NCBI GenBank assembly: GCA_016000085.1
Contig: JAECRT010000001.1
Span: forward strand, 124,001 to 188,000
Direction of reading: 5' to 3'
From: Sphingomonadaceae bacterium
Lineage (GTDB): Bacteria; Pseudomonadota; Alphaproteobacteria; Sphingomonadales; Sphingomonadaceae
Length of the DNA: 64,000 bases
Numbering within the stretch: the stretch's first letter is position 1; each line of letters starts with the position of its first letter. Both the position numbers and the translations under genes were made by a program. This document shows, piece after piece, positions 28,986 to 38,908 of the stretch. The notes under the pieces are model-generated. The model had not been told where the DNA came from and ran no database searches. It worked only from the letters and a program-made list of their open reading frames with translations.

Positions 28986-31256
28986 ATGATCCTTGACCGA
29001 CGCACCGTTCTGACCGGCGCTTTCGCTGGTGTTCTTGCACTGCCTGCGCCTCTCAGGGCGCTGGCAGCCGACGACGTCACCCGCGTGGATGACCTTATTG
29101 CGCGCATGACGCTGGAGGAAAAGGCCGGGCAAATGACCTGCCTTGCCGACAGTTTCCGCCCCTATAATCCGCCCAATCCCGCCGCGGGTATTCAAGATGA
29201 AAAGCGGCTGACGGACGAAATCCGCAAGGGCCGTGTCGGCTGCCTGTTCAATGGTATCGGTGTGGTTGGCGCGCGGCGGGCGCAGGAAATCGCCGTCAAG
29301 AACAGCCGCCTCGGCATTCCGCTGCTGCTGGCGGGCGATGTGATCCATGGCCTCAAAACCATCTTCCCCGTACCGCTGGCCGAAGCAGCCAGCTTCGACC
29401 CGGCCCTCGCCGAAAAGACGGCCCGCGCCATGGCAATCGAAGCAACGGCGGCGGGGCTGCACTTGACCTTCGCGCCGATGGTCGACGTTGCCCGCGATCA
29501 GCGCTGGGGCCGCGTGGTCGAAGGATCGGGGGAGGATGTGACGCTGACCGGCCTGTTCGCCGCCGCCCGCGTGCGTGGTTTTCAGGGCCGCGACCTGCGC
29601 CGCGACGACAGCCTGCTCGCCTGTCCCAAACATTTCGCCGCCTATGGCGCAGTGGCGGCCGGCCTGGAATATGGCAGCGTCGACATCAGCGACGAAACCC
29701 TGCGCGAAACTCATCTTCCGCCCTTTGGTTCGGCATTTGCGGCGGGCGCGCTCACCACCATGGCTGCCTTTAGCGAAATCAACGGGGTGCCTGCCACGGC
29801 GGACCGCGAATTGCTGACCGACCTGTTGCGCGGCGAGATGAAATTTCGGGGCTTCGTCTTTTCCGATTACACCGCCGATGAGGAGCTGATCGCCCATGGT
29901 TATGCCGAGGATGAGCGCGACGCCGCCCGCCTCGCTGTGCTCGCCGGGGTCGACATGTCGATGCAGAGCGGCCTTTATGTCCGTCACCTGCCCGATCTGG
30001 TGAAGAGCGGCGCGGTGCCGATGGCGACGATCGACGTCGCGGTTCGCCGCATTCTCTACGTCAAGACCGCCATCGGCCTGTTCGACAACCCCTGGCGATC
30101 GCTCGACGAGAATGCGGAAAAGACGCGCATCGCCACGGCCGCGCATCGCGCGCTGTCCCGGGAATCGGCGACCCGCTCGATTGTGCTGCTCCAGAATGAC
30201 GGCATTCTGCCGCTAGACCCCGCCGCAAACAGAACAATCGCCCTGATCGGCCCATTCGGCGAGGACAGGGACAATGTTTATGGCCCCTGGGCCTTTTATG
30301 CCGATCCCGGCAAAGGCGTGGACATCGCCACCGGCCTTCGTGCGGCCTTGCCTGATGCCGCTCGCCTCATAGTCGTTAAGGGTTGCGACGTCGCCCGCCC
30401 GATCGATGGCGGCATAGCCCGTGCGGTCGAGAGGGCAAAAAATGCCGATGTCGTCCTGTTGGCGATCGGCGAGGCACAAGACATGTCGGGCGAAGCCCAA
30501 TCCCGCACCACCATAGAAATCCCTGCCGCTCAGCAGGCGCTTGCCGATGCGGTCGCGGCCACGGGCAAGCCTGTGATTGTCCTCCTCCGCCACGGCCGCG
30601 CGCTCGCCCTGCATGACGGTGTCGCCAATGCGCAGGCAATTCTGGCGACATGGTTTCTGGGGTCAGAAGCAGGCCATGCCATCGCCGACATTCTGTTCGG
30701 CAATGTCGATCCATCGGCCAAATTACCGGTCAGCTTCCCATGGGAATCCGGGCAGGAGCCGTTTTTCTACGACCGCAAGTCAACCGGTCGCCCGGTAATC
30801 GACAATCGTACCGAATATAGAGCACGCTATGCCACCACTGACAACAGCGCCCGCTATCCTTTCGGCCACGGCCTGTCCTACACCCAGTTTGAATTGACCG
30901 ACCTCAAATTGTCCGACGCGGCACTACGCTGGGACCGGGCGATCGAAGTCACCGCGCGCCTGACCAACAAGGGCAAACGCAAGGGCAGCGAAGTCGTCCA
31001 ACTCTATATTCGCGACCGCGTCGCCAGCCGCACCCGGCCGATCCGCGAACTCAAACGCATCCAGCGCGTCACGCTTGCATCGGGCGACAGCATGCTGGTC
31101 CGCTTCTCGCTATCGCGCACCGATCTTCAATTTGTGGGCACGGGCAGCCGCATCATCGCCGAACCGGGCCTGTTCGACCTTTGGCTCGGCCAGTCGTCGG
31201 TCGATGGTCTGCACACCCAATTCACCCTCTATGCGCAAGAAGCGACCAAGGGTTGA
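28986..31256 (+). CDS. GH3 beta-glucosidase (BglX-like), exported
   Basis: Glycoside hydrolase family 3 enzyme of 756 residues that releases terminal beta-linked glucose (or xylose) in the periplasm. A twin-arginine-like signal ('MILDRRTVLTGAFAGVLALP') marks the ATG at 28986; an upstream in-frame TTG (28956) is unlikely. The N-terminal barrel has 'RWGRVVEGSGEDVTLTG', 'CPKHFAAYGAV' and the nucleophile Asp in 'GFVFSDYTADEELI'. The C-terminal sandwich carries 'LPVSFPWESGQ' and 'YPFGHGLSYTQFE', and the fibronectin-III-like domain ends the protein. It is the last gene of the plus-strand block and converges with the GGDEF gene 18 bp away. Confidence 0.95.
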   Translation: MILDRRTVLTGAFAGVLALPAPLRALAADDVTRVDDLIARMTLEEKAGQMTCLADSFRPYNPPNPAAGIQDEKRLTDEIRKGRVGCLFNGIGVVGARRAQEIAVKNSRLGIPLLLAGDVIHGLKTIFPVPLAEAASFDPALAEKTARAMAIEATAAGLHLTFAPMVDVARDQRWGRVVEGSGEDVTLTGLFAAARVRGFQGRDLRRDDSLLACPKHFAAYGAVAAGLEYGSVDISDETLRETHLPPFGSAFAAGALTTMAAFSEINGVPATADRELLTDLLRGEMKFRGFVFSDYTADEELIAHGYAEDERDAARLAVLAGVDMSMQSGLYVRHLPDLVKSGAVPMATIDVAVRRILYVKTAIGLFDNPWRSLDENAEKTRIATAAHRALSRESATRSIVLLQNDGILPLDPAANRTIALIGPFGEDRDNVYGPWAFYADPGKGVDIATGLRAALPDAARLIVVKGCDVARPIDGGIARAVERAKNADVVLLAIGEAQDMSGEAQSRTTIEIPAAQQALADAVAATGKPVIVLLRHGRALALHDGVANAQAILATWFLGSEAGHAIADILFGNVDPSAKLPVSFPWESGQEPFFYDRKSTGRPVIDNRTEYRARYATTDNSARYPFGHGLSYTQFELTDLKLSDAALRWDRAIEVTARLTNKGKRKGSEVVQLYIRDRVASRTRPIRELKRIQRVTLASGDSMLVRFSLSRTDLQFVGTGSRIIAEPGLFDLWLGQSSVDGLHTQFTLYAQEATKG

Positions 31257-31274
31257 GCATCGACCAATGCAAGG

Positions 31275-32207
31275 TCAAGACTGGATTGCCGGATCGGCCT
31301 CTCGATCGAATTGCGTGGTGGAGATGCGATCGCGTCCCTTCTGCTTGCTGTCGTAAAGCTGTCGGTCGGCCTCTATAATCCAGTTTTCGGCCGCCATTTC
31401 ACGCGAACATCGGGCGCTGGCCACACCGATGCTGACGGTAATGTACGGGCTGACCTGTGATTGCGCGTGGGGAATGTTGAGCGACTGGATCTGCAACCGA
31501 ATTTCCTGCGCGACCAACTCTGCGCCCTGGGGATCGGTGCCCGGCAAGACACAGGCAAATTCTTCCCCGCCATAGCGGGCCGGCAGGTCGGTCGCACGCT
31601 TAACCGCCCGCGTTAACGCCGCGCCGACCATCGTGATACAGCGGTCGCCGGCAGGATGGCCGTAGGTATCATTGAATTGTTTGAAGAAATCGATGTCGAG
31701 CATGATGACCGACAGCCAGTCTCCAGTACGGGACAGGCGCGCCGCCTCGGTCTGTAACGCGCGCTCCAGATGGCGCCGATTGCTCAGGCCGGTCAGCGCA
31801 TCCGTTACCGCCAGGGTCGCCAGTTGATCGCGCAGCCGCTTCAATTCCACATGATTGCTCACGCGCGCGCGCAGGATCGCGGGCTGGATCGGCTTGGTCA
31901 CATAATCAATCGCGCCCAGCGAAAGCCCGCGCATCTCGTCCTCAGTATCCCCCAGCCCGGTCGTGAAAATGATCGGGATATCGGCGAGCAACGGGTCAGC
32001 CTTGATCTGGCGGCACACTTCAAACCCGTCGATCCCCGGCATCAGCACGTCGAGCAGCACCAGATCAGGCTGCGACACCCGCGCCGTATCCAGCGCCTGC
32101 TGGCCCGACGTAGCGAAACAGACCTCATAGTCATCTTCCAACACGGCGTTCATGATCTCGATGTTGGAGATTTCATCATCGACTATGAGAATGGTCGCCC
32201 GGTTCAT
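31275..32207 (-). CDS. Response regulator-diguanylate cyclase (REC-GGDEF)
   Basis: A cytoplasmic signalling protein of 310 residues that makes cyclic-di-GMP when phosphorylated. The receiver domain occupies residues 1-120, with the phospho-acceptor Asp53 in '[11 protein letters not shown]' and Lys105 in 'VTKP'. The GGDEF domain spans about 130-300 with the intact active motif GGEEF at 213-217. An RxxD product-inhibition site ('RATD', 204-207) stands five residues before it, so feedback control is expected. The architecture is WspR-like rather than PleD-like (one receiver). The start overlaps the stop of the hybrid kinase gene (32204-32207), making the kinase its likely phosphodonor. Confidence 0.94.
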   Translation of the reverse strand: MNRATILIVDDEISNIEIMNAVLEDDYEVCFATSGQQALDTARVSQPDLVLLDVLMPGIDGFEVCRQIKADPLLADIPIIFTTGLGDTEDEMRGLSLGAIDYVTKPIQPAILRARVSNHVELKRLRDQLATLAVTDALTGLSNRRHLERALQTEAARLSRTGDWLSVIMLDIDFFKQFNDTYGHPAGDRCITMVGAALTRAVKRATDLPARYGGEEFACVLPGTDPQGAELVAQEIRLQIQSLNIPHAQSQVSPYITVSIGVASARCSREMAAENWIIEADRQLYDSKQKGRDRISTTQFDREADPAIQS

Positions 32208-35011
32208 GCCGTCGTTCCCGCATAATCGGCATCGATCAGCGTCAAAGCGCTTTCATAGTCCAGCCGCTCCAACGCCTGATATACCGCATGGTCCGATTGC
32301 TGTGCATCGGACAGGCCAGCCGCCAACGCAAAACGGCCGAAGCTGGCGCGCGCACCCAGACTGCGGCGTAACACAAGTTCACGCAATTCCTGCCAAGCAG
32401 CACGGATCGTATCATCGTCGCCCGCACCCGTCACAACCGATACCGCGCTTTTTGGTCCCTCGGTCAGGCTTCGTGCGGCGGCGATTGCAGGCAGGATCGC
32501 AGTTTCAAGAATGGCGATAGCAGCCTGCGCCTGCGCAGTTTCTGCTGCTGCCAGCAGCTTCTCAATGTCCGACGCACTGGCTTGTACCACGGGCAGTTCC
32601 AGCGACCCGGCCACGCCCTTGAGGCTATGAGCCAGCCGCCGCGCATCCGGTAACAAGCCTGCCGAGATATGTGCCCGCAAATCCTGTGCGACATGGGCAT
32701 AACTGGCCCCAAAGCTGACGATCAGTTTGTGCAATAGCGCAGCCTTGCCGTTCACCCGTCGCAGTGCGGCCGGAATGTCGAAGGGCGGCAGGGTGTCGGG
32801 CAGGATCGTCGCCTGCGGTTCAGCGATCGCGCTCTGCTCTGCCACGACTGTCGATCGATCCGCCTTCAGCCAGCGATCCAGCGTCCGTACCAAAATCTGG
32901 GGGTCAACCGGCTTGGCAATATGATCGTTCATGCCTACGGCAAAGCAACGCTGCTTTTCCTCCTCATAGGCATGGGCTGTCATGGCGATCACCGGCAGTT
33001 GATCGGCTGTCCAACTTTCGCGAATGATCTTCGTCGCGCTGATGCCATCCATCTCGGGCATCTGCACGTCCATCAGCACTGCGGCATAGGTCGCGCCATT
33101 GTCCTGCACCTTGTCGCAGGCGGTTCGACCATTTTCGGCGCAATCCACCGACAGTCCGGCATCACTCAGCAATTCCAGTGCAATTTCGCGGTTGATCTCA
33201 TTATCTTCGACCAGCAGGACATGCAGCCCGCGCAGATGTTCCGCCACCATGGGCAATGCCTCTACCAAAGGCGCAACCTGCACCGTCGTCGCGACATCCT
33301 GTGCAAACATGCCTTTGATTGTGTCGAGCAGCGTTTGCGGCACCACCGGCTTGGTCAAGAAAGCCGTCACTTGGCTGTCATTGGCCCCCAGGACGAAATC
33401 GTCCGCACCATAGGCCGTGACGATCAGCGTCCTGGGCCGTGCGTTGCGATATGCAGTGCCGCTCATCATTTCGATCGCCTGCATGCCGTCCATTCCCGGC
33501 ATCTTCCAGTCGAGCAGGACCAGATCATAGGGCTTGCCGCCCTCGTCCGCATGCGCGACCGCGGCCAGCGCCTCATTGCCCGACGCCACCAGATCCACGG
33601 CGACGCCCCATCCGGCAAAGACATCATGCATGATCTGCCGGGACGCCGCATTGTCGTCCGCCGCCAACACACGCAGCCGCCGGATATGATCAGGCACATG
33701 CATTTCCAGAGCGGACACATCGTCTTCCATCGCCATCAGCATGTCGCAGGTAAAGACGCTGCCCTCGCCCGGCGCGCTGTCCACGCGAATGGTGCCGCCC
33801 ATCTGCTCGACAATCTGGCGACAGATGGCCAGCCCCAACCCGGTGCCGCCGAAACGACGCGTGGTCGAACTGTCGGCTTGGGTGAAGGAATGGAACAGCG
33901 ACGTCTGCTGTTCAATCGTCATGCCGATGCCGGTGTCACGCACGGACAGTTGGAGCCTGACTTGACCATTACGCTCAGAACTGATGCCGACACTGATCGT
34001 CACCGTCCCGCCTTCGGAAAATTTGACGGCATTGCTCAAGAGGTTCAGCACAACCTGATTGAACCGTATCTCGTCACCGACCACCCGTTCCGGTACGATG
34101 GCGTCGAAACGGGAAATGACCCGCACCCGCTTCGCTTCGGCATCGGCCGCGACCATCAGTATCTGGTTCTCGATAGCGCTGCGCAGCGTGAAGGCCCGCG
34201 CCTCCAACGTCAGCTTGCCTGCCTCGTTCTTCGAAAAATCGAGAATGTCGTTGATCAGTCGGAGCAGGGACACGCCCGCGCCGTTGATCTTGCTGACATA
34301 ATCCTGTTGCTTGGGATCAAGGTCAGTGCGCGCGACCAGATGGCAAAAACCCAAGATCGCGTTCATCGGCGTGCGGATTTCATGGCTCATATTGGCAAGG
34401 AACAGGCTCTTGGCGCGATTGGCGTCCTCGGCCTCGCGTGTGCGCTCCTCCAGTGCTTCGTTCTTCGCCAATATCTCCTCGGCCATCCGCTGGTTGCGCG
34501 CGAAGCTTTCGACCAACTTGTCGCTCAGCCACACCAGCACGGCGGTCTGGAAAGCGACGATCAACGCGTGAAGCAGAACGCGCTCCAGATTGCCCTGCCC
34601 CGGGAAAACGGCAGATGGCAGCAGATATTGCAGCAGCAAATGATGCAGCGCGGTCGCCATCGCGGCTACCAATATCGCCCGCCTGTCGCACCAGGCGATG
34701 GTCAGCGCCAGCATGGCGAAGAAATACATGTGCATGTCCATCTGCCACGCATGGCCGCGCAGCAGCAGCAGCAGAATGGCAGGCTCGCCCATCAGGGCGA
34801 CGGCTGACAAATAGCGGGTGGCAGGCGCAATTCCCCGGCGCCACCAGATAAGATGATAGGAGCCTGCCAGCATCGATCCGGCCACCACCGCACCAACCGG
34901 CGACCGACCCGTAAGCAACGCGACAGCGGCGAGAAGAGGGACATGGGCCCAAAACAGCGCCACCAGAAACCGCCCGAATTGGAAACGCAATTTGTCGAGT
35001 TCCAGGGTCAT
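32204..35011 (-). CDS. Membrane hybrid histidine kinase with two receivers and HPt
   Basis: A sensor kinase of 935 residues. About six hydrophobic segments fill residues 15-165 with no periplasmic domain, so the signal is probably sensed in the membrane or through a partner. Then come a coiled coil (165-200), HisKA with '[10 protein letters not shown]' (phospho-His210), HATPase_c ('[13 protein letters not shown]', '[13 protein letters not shown]'), two receivers ('[11 protein letters not shown]', '[11 protein letters not shown]') and a C-terminal HPt domain ('[18 protein letters not shown]'). This is a complete phosphorelay in one chain. Four-base overlaps join it to the small membrane protein upstream (35008-35011) and the diguanylate cyclase downstream. 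Confidence 0.94.
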   Translation of the reverse strand: MTLELDKLRFQFGRFLVALFWAHVPLLAAVALLTGRSPVGAVVAGSMLAGSYHLIWWRRGIAPATRYLSAVALMGEPAILLLLLRGHAWQMDMHMYFFAMLALTIAWCDRRAILVAAMATALHHLLLQYLLPSAVFPGQGNLERVLLHALIVAFQTAVLVWLSDKLVESFARNQRMAEEILAKNEALEERTREAEDANRAKSLFLANMSHEIRTPMNAILGFCHLVARTDLDPKQQDYVSKINGAGVSLLRLINDILDFSKNEAGKLTLEARAFTLRSAIENQILMVAADAEAKRVRVISRFDAIVPERVVGDEIRFNQVVLNLLSNAVKFSEGGTVTISVGISSERNGQVRLQLSVRDTGIGMTIEQQTSLFHSFTQADSSTTRRFGGTGLGLAICRQIVEQMGGTIRVDSAPGEGSVFTCDMLMAMEDDVSALEMHVPDHIRRLRVLAADDNAASRQIMHDVFAGWGVAVDLVASGNEALAAVAHADEGGKPYDLVLLDWKMPGMDGMQAIEMMSGTAYRNARPRTLIVTAYGADDFVLGANDSQVTAFLTKPVVPQTLLDTIKGMFAQDVATTVQVAPLVEALPMVAEHLRGLHVLLVEDNEINREIALELLSDAGLSVDCAENGRTACDKVQDNGATYAAVLMDVQMPEMDGISATKIIRESWTADQLPVIAMTAHAYEEEKQRCFAVGMNDHIAKPVDPQILVRTLDRWLKADRSTVVAEQSAIAEPQATILPDTLPPFDIPAALRRVNGKAALLHKLIVSFGASYAHVAQDLRAHISAGLLPDARRLAHSLKGVAGSLELPVVQASASDIEKLLAAAETAQAQAAIAILETAILPAIAAARSLTEGPKSAVSVVTGAGDDDTIRAAWQELRELVLRRSLGARASFGRFALAAGLSDAQQSDHAVYQALERLDYESALTLIDADYAGTTA

Positions 35012-35442
35012 AGGCTACCTTCTTCTAATATGGGGGCGACGCATCCACCGCGCGCCGGCGCAGCAACGACCAACCAGGCCCCCGCCCTGCGCAAAGCAGT
35101 CGGAAAATCGGGGTGGTTTGAACCGGCGATGATTATGTTGCGGAAATGGCCCGGTTCGACGAACCCGCCATCTGCGGCGCGAACTAGGTTGATCGTATCG
35201 GCCAGGCTGGACCCGGGCGGCGCAACAACCAGATACTGACCGGAATTTGCGCCCGACACGATCCACGCCACACCCAGCCCGACCAGTCCGGTCACGAGCA
35301 ACAAGGCTGCGGGCAGACACTCAGACAAGACCCCTGTCACTGACCGCGTGCGAGGGCGCATGCGGTCAGTAACGCAATATATCGAGGCTTGCCGCTGGCG
35401 GCGCGCCGATAGGGAAAATGCCATCAAATTCATGATGTACAT
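35008..35442 (-). CDS. Small single-pass membrane protein coupled to the hybrid kinase
   Basis: A protein of up to 144 residues, unknown to me. One transmembrane helix ('[20 protein letters not shown]', about residues 44-63) follows a basic N-terminus, leaving a short exported or periplasmic domain. This contains '[20 protein letters not shown]' and '[17 protein letters not shown]' with a single Cys near the end. The start is uncertain: ATGs at 35442, 35433, 35424 or 35361 are all in frame and none has a clear ribosome site. The 3' end overlaps the kinase start by 4 bp, so both are made together. I infer a sensory or anchoring partner for a kinase that lacks its own periplasmic domain. Confidence 0.75.
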   Translation of the reverse strand: MYIMNLMAFSLSARRQRQASIYCVTDRMRPRTRSVTGVLSECLPAALLLVTGLVGLGVAWIVSGANSGQYLVVAPPGSSLADTINLVRAADGGFVEPGHFRNIIIAGSNHPDFPTALRRAGAWLVVAAPARGGCVAPILEEGSL

Positions 35443-35583
35443 TAAGCCCGATAAGCCTTTTATATCGGTTAATAGCGTATAAGGATATGGCAGATAGTTT
35501 CCGCAAAACGGGCATCATCATGAATTAATTATAGAAAAATTCAACCATTTCGGATTTACTTGTTCGCTATGGCATGATGCCCG

Positions 35584-37317
35584 TCAGAATGCGTCCCCCT
35601 CGAGCGCCATGATTGTGCGTTCACCCGCGGCGATACCGGTCGCCAGTCCCTGCGCCTGCGATAGCATCCGTTCAGCAAAAAAGTCGGCCACGGCCCGCTT
35701 GCCTGCATGCTGGGGCGTGTCATCCGTCGCAGCGACGGCCATGCGCGTCCACATCCAGCCCATTGCCACCAGCGCGAACAGGCGCAAATAATCGACCGCC
35801 GCCGCGCCGGTCGCATCCACCGACGCGCCGCGCAACGAAGCCGTAACATCGCGCAGCAGATCCAGCGCCGTGCCCGTCCGGTTCGCTATCGTTACGTTAC
35901 CGGCCGCCGCCAGGTCCGCCGCGATCAGGTCGAAGAACCCGTCTACCACCGCACCGCCCGCGAGCGGCAACTTGCGCCCGACCAGATCCATCGCCTGCAC
36001 GCCATTGGTGCCTTCGTAGATTTGGGCAATGCGCGCGTCGCGCACATATTGTTCCATGCCCCATTCGCGAATGTAGCCATGGCCGCCGAAAACCTGCTGT
36101 GCCTGCACCGCACTTTCAAAGCCGAAATCGGTAAAGGCCGCCTTCACAACCGGGGTCAGCAGCGCGACCAGCGCATCTGCCTTCGCGCGTTCGTGCGCAT
36201 CGGCATGATGATGCGCACGGTCCAATTGCAACGCGGTCCAGCCAGCAAGTGCACGTCCGGCCTCCACAAAGGCGCGGATATTGAGCAGCATCCGCCGCAC
36301 ATCGGCATGCTCGATGATCGCAACCGGCGCGCGCGCGCCATCGCCGCTGCGGCCCTGCAATCGCTCCTTGGCATAGCCCGCCGCCTGCCCATAGGCCGCG
36401 CCCGCTATGCCCAACCCCTGCACGCCGACCATCAGCCGTTCGGCATTCATCATCGTGAACATGGCGGCCAGCCCGCGATGCGGCTCACCCACCAGCCAGC
36501 CGGTCGCGCCATCATAATTCATGACGCAGGTCGGCTGAGCATGAATGCCCATCTTCTTTTCCAACGATCCGACCGACAGACCGTTGCGCACGGTAAAACC
36601 TCCGTCCGCATCGGCCAGGAATTTGGGCACCAGAAACAGGCTGATCCCCTTCACGCCCGCCGGCGCATCAGGCAGTCGCGCGAGCACCAGATGGACGATA
36701 TTCCCGCCGAAATCATGATCGCCCGACGAAATGAAGATCTTGGTTCCGGTGACCGCATAGCTGCCATCGCCATTCGGCGCCGCCTTAGTCTTGAGCAGGG
36801 CCAGGTCAGTGCCCGCGCCGCTTTCGGTCAGCGCCATCGCGCCGGTCCATTCGCCGCTCACCATCGGCGGCAACCAGATGGCCTTCAATTCATCGCTGGC
36901 ATGGGCCATGATCGCCTCGCATGCCCCTCGCGTCAGTCCGGGAAACAAGCCGAAGGAAAGGTTGGTGGCCGACATCATCTCGTCCAGCCAAAGCTGAAGG
37001 ATGAACGGCAGCCCCTGCCCACCATGCGCGGGGTCCGCCGACAATGACGTCCAGCCCGCCGCCGCAAAGTCGCGCCATGCCTGCGCAAAGCCCGTCGGAG
37101 TCACAACCGCACCATCTACCAGCCTGGAACCCTGCTCGTCCCCCTCGCGGTTCAATGGATACAGCCGGTCAGCGCACATACGCCCCGCCTCTTCCAGCAC
37201 AGCCACCGCGAGATCGACGTCGACCTCCTTGCCCGTCTCCGCCATCGCCCGGTCAAAGCCGAGCACATCGCTCAGCAGGAAGCGGTAATCATCGATTGGC
37301 GGAACATAGCTGTACAT
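35584..37317 (-). CDS. Acyl-CoA dehydrogenase, long form with C-terminal extension
   Basis: FAD-dependent acyl-CoA dehydrogenase of 577 residues, about 180 longer than the short-chain enzymes, as in the FadE5/DmdC-type family with a C-terminal helical extension. Signatures are 'AMALTESGAGTDLALLKTKA' (about 155-175) and 'QVFGGHGYIREWGMEQYVRD' with 'IAQIYEGTNGVQAMDLVGRK', the latter holding the catalytic Glu in YEGTNG. It oxidises an acyl-CoA to the enoyl-CoA; chain length cannot be read. A good ribosome site (GGAGAG) precedes ATG 37317. A TetR gene lies 96 bp upstream on the same strand and may control it. Confidence 0.93.
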   Translation of the reverse strand: MYSYVPPIDDYRFLLSDVLGFDRAMAETGKEVDVDLAVAVLEEAGRMCADRLYPLNREGDEQGSRLVDGAVVTPTGFAQAWRDFAAAGWTSLSADPAHGGQGLPFILQLWLDEMMSATNLSFGLFPGLTRGACEAIMAHASDELKAIWLPPMVSGEWTGAMALTESGAGTDLALLKTKAAPNGDGSYAVTGTKIFISSGDHDFGGNIVHLVLARLPDAPAGVKGISLFLVPKFLADADGGFTVRNGLSVGSLEKKMGIHAQPTCVMNYDGATGWLVGEPHRGLAAMFTMMNAERLMVGVQGLGIAGAAYGQAAGYAKERLQGRSGDGARAPVAIIEHADVRRMLLNIRAFVEAGRALAGWTALQLDRAHHHADAHERAKADALVALLTPVVKAAFTDFGFESAVQAQQVFGGHGYIREWGMEQYVRDARIAQIYEGTNGVQAMDLVGRKLPLAGGAVVDGFFDLIAADLAAAGNVTIANRTGTALDLLRDVTASLRGASVDATGAAAVDYLRLFALVAMGWMWTRMAVAATDDTPQHAGKRAVADFFAERMLSQAQGLATGIAAGERTIMALEGDAF

Positions 37318-37413
37318 CGGATCTCTCCAAAAAACGTTGCGCGTTCTTTATACCAAACATCTGTTACAGTCAATTTCAAAGCCCGCCTGCGCTCTTGCAA
37401 TGGCGCCGAAATC

Positions 37414-37992
37414 CTATTCGTGCCGGAAGATGGTAACGATCTGCGCAGCGATCATTCCGCTTTCCAGCCGCCCCGGCCGATACCAGTCCGCAGCGCTATT
37501 CAACTGCGACAACAGAAGGTTGCGATAAATAGACGGATCAATGGACTCAGGCAGCGGTAGCGCGTCGACCAGTTCGCGAAACACCCCTTCGAACCGATCT
37601 CGCCGCGCCACTAGTAGCTCTCGCACCGCTTCGGGCACTTCGCGAAAATCGTTCATCATCGGCAGGGTGAGCGAGTCCGGCGCAAGCTGAATGTCCAGCA
37701 AGCACGCACAGGCCGCCTCCAGCCTGTCCCATGGATCGGCCCGCGTCGCGATTGCCGCCACGATCCGGCCCTGCGCTTCATCAAGGGCAGCATCGTGCAG
37801 TTCGACAAACAAAGCGTCTTTCGACTTGATGTGGTGATAGAGCGAACCGCCCAGCACGCCCGCCTGTTCGCCAATGTCGCGCATCGACGTGCCCCGATAA
37901 CCCTTGCGCGCAAAGAGTTGCGCCGCGATGGCCAATATCTGGTGGCGGCGACCCGGACGCTCATCGGCGGAGGCTACATCCTTCTTCGTCAT
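37414..37992 (-). CDS. TetR-family transcriptional regulator
   Basis: A 192-residue repressor-type regulator. The N-terminal TetR HTH is clear ('ILAIAAQLFARKGYRGTSMR', then 'IGEQAGVLGGSLYHHIKSKD', about residues 18-62). The C-terminal ligand domain resembles the KstR2/FadR-like group linked to acyl-CoA metabolism, although I cannot assign a ligand. It precedes the acyl-CoA dehydrogenase on the same strand and diverges from a second TetR gene (38106) with 113 bp between starts. An imperfect inverted element around 37357-37375 (ATACCAAACATCTGTTAC) before the dehydrogenase could be its operator, but this is weak. Confidence 0.9.
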   Translation of the reverse strand: MTKKDVASADERPGRRHQILAIAAQLFARKGYRGTSMRDIGEQAGVLGGSLYHHIKSKDALFVELHDAALDEAQGRIVAAIATRADPWDRLEAACACLLDIQLAPDSLTLPMMNDFREVPEAVRELLVARRDRFEGVFRELVDALPLPESIDPSIYRNLLLSQLNSAADWYRPGRLESGMIAAQIVTIFRHE

Positions 37993-38093
37993 ACCAGCGC
38001 GCTAGCACAGACTATGGCCAATGTTACCGGATTTGTTACGCTTGGCCGACGCTCTCCCTCCGCAGGTCTGGACGTCGAGGCGAAATCTACTAT

Positions 38094-38107
38094 ATACCGC
38101 ACGGTAT
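38094..38107. promoter_or_regulatory. TetR operator copy 1, over the regulator's own start
   Basis: ATACCGCACGGTAT is an inverted repeat (ATACCG/CGGTAT around CA) that overlaps the first base pair of the TetR start codon at 38106. The same pattern, ATACC-N4-GGTAY, recurs at 38777 and 38826 around the efflux promoter and nowhere else I found in the window, which argues for autoregulation. Confidence 0.75.
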
Positions 38108-38717
38108 GGAAATGACTGCAACCCAAGGTGGGAGAGGCCGCCCCAGGGAATTCGACCCCGAAGAAGCCTTGGCTGCTGCACTCCAGGTTTTCTGGAGGCG
38201 CGGCTATGATGGCGCGTCCATGGCCGAACTCACCGAAGCGATGGGTATCACCAAGCCCAGCCTTTACGCCTGTTTCGGCAACAAGGAAGCGCTGTTCCGC
38301 AAGGCGTTGGACCTCTATGAGCGCGACAAGCTCTGCTACATCAAATCCGCTTTGGAAGCACCCACGGCCAAAGGCGTGGCGGAGCGAATCCTGCGCGGGT
38401 CGCTGGCGATCCAGACCGGCGGCAACGATCCCAGGGGGTGCCTCGGCGTCATCAGCTCAGTCGGCGGCACCGCCCACGCTGAATCTATCCGTGACGAGAT
38501 CATGGCCCGTCGCGCTTCGTCCGACCGCGCGCTCGTCGAACGGTTCGAGCGTGCCCGCGCCGAAGGCGACCTGCCTGCCGGTGTGGAACCTCAAGCCATG
38601 GCCTGCTATCTGACAACCGTCATTCAGGGCATGGCGATCCAGGCTGGCGCGGATGTGCCGCGCGAACGGCTGGAACAATTGATCAACACCACGCTCGCCA
38701 TGTGGCCAAGCAACTAA
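38106..38717 (+). CDS. TetR/AcrR-family repressor of the efflux operon
   Basis: A 203-residue TetR protein. The HTH ('EALAAALQVFWRRGYDGASM', then 'AMGITKPSLYACFGNKEALF', about residues 18-62) is followed by 'RKALDLYERDKLCYIKSALE' and the TetR_C domain typical of AcrR/YcdC-like proteins that sense small hydrophobic ligands. The start is ATG 38106 or 38112; neither has a ribosome site, so translation may be leaderless. It is transcribed towards the RND efflux operon, whose promoter carries two copies of the operator that also overlaps this gene's start. Repression of the pump, relieved by substrate, is the straightforward reading (inference). Confidence 0.92.
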   Translation: MEMTATQGGRGRPREFDPEEALAAALQVFWRRGYDGASMAELTEAMGITKPSLYACFGNKEALFRKALDLYERDKLCYIKSALEAPTAKGVAERILRGSLAIQTGGNDPRGCLGVISSVGGTAHAESIRDEIMARRASSDRALVERFERARAEGDLPAGVEPQAMACYLTTVIQGMAIQAGADVPRERLEQLINTTLAMWPSN

Positions 38718-38776
38718 ACGGAAATAGTACATATTTCAGGCGCATGCGCCGTTGAAAATGCTGCAACGCAAATAAA

Positions 38777-38790
38777 ATACCTATCGGTAC
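38777..38790. promoter_or_regulatory. TetR operator copy 2, upstream of the efflux promoter
   Basis: ATACCTATCGGTAC fits ATACC-N4-GGTAY. It ends 9 bp before the -35 element of the predicted efflux promoter. Its centre is 49 bp from copy 3, so two bound dimers would flank the -35 region. Confidence 0.65.
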
Positions 38791-38799
38791 AAAATGCGG

Positions 38800-38828
38800 T
38801 TGACGACCAGTCGCCTTCTTAATATATA
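38800..38828 (+). promoter_or_regulatory. Sigma-70-type promoter of the efflux operon
   Basis: TTGACG (38800-38805) and TATATA (38823-38828) are spaced by exactly 17 bp, close to the housekeeping consensus. The -10 element overlaps operator copy 3. The predicted transcript starts near 38835 and has a leader of about 270 nt before the first structural gene at 39109. Confidence 0.75.
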
Positions 38829-38839
38829 CCATGTGGTAC
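38826..38839. promoter_or_regulatory. TetR operator copy 3, overlapping the -10 element
   Basis: ATACCATGTGGTAC fits ATACC-N4-GGTAY, and its core TACCA-TG-TGGTA is a perfect inverted repeat. It overlaps the last three bases of the -10 box and the predicted start site, so a bound repressor would block RNA polymerase directly. Confidence 0.75.
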
Positions 38840-38875
38840 ACAATGATGCCGGGCACATAGCCTTGGGAGGCCATC

Positions 38876-38908
38876 ATGCAACATTATCCAACGACAAGCT
38901 GTCGATGA
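38876..38908 (+). CDS. Possible 10-residue leader peptide
   Basis: ATG 38876 follows a strong ribosome site (GGGAGG, 6 bases upstream) and encodes MQHYPTTSCR before a TGA. It lies in the long untranslated leader of the efflux operon and is followed by a small hairpin (CCCG-GTAA-CGGG, about 38931-38942). Leader peptides of this size control some resistance genes by ribosome stalling. The strong ribosome site is the only support, and it could be chance. Confidence 0.35.
   Translation: MQHYPTTSCR

Noticed and set aside
35510..35582. 9-bp inverted repeat (GGGCATCAT/ATGATGCCC) 55 bp apart after the acyl-CoA dehydrogenase gene
   Set aside because: Loop too long and no T-run; weak as terminator or operator.
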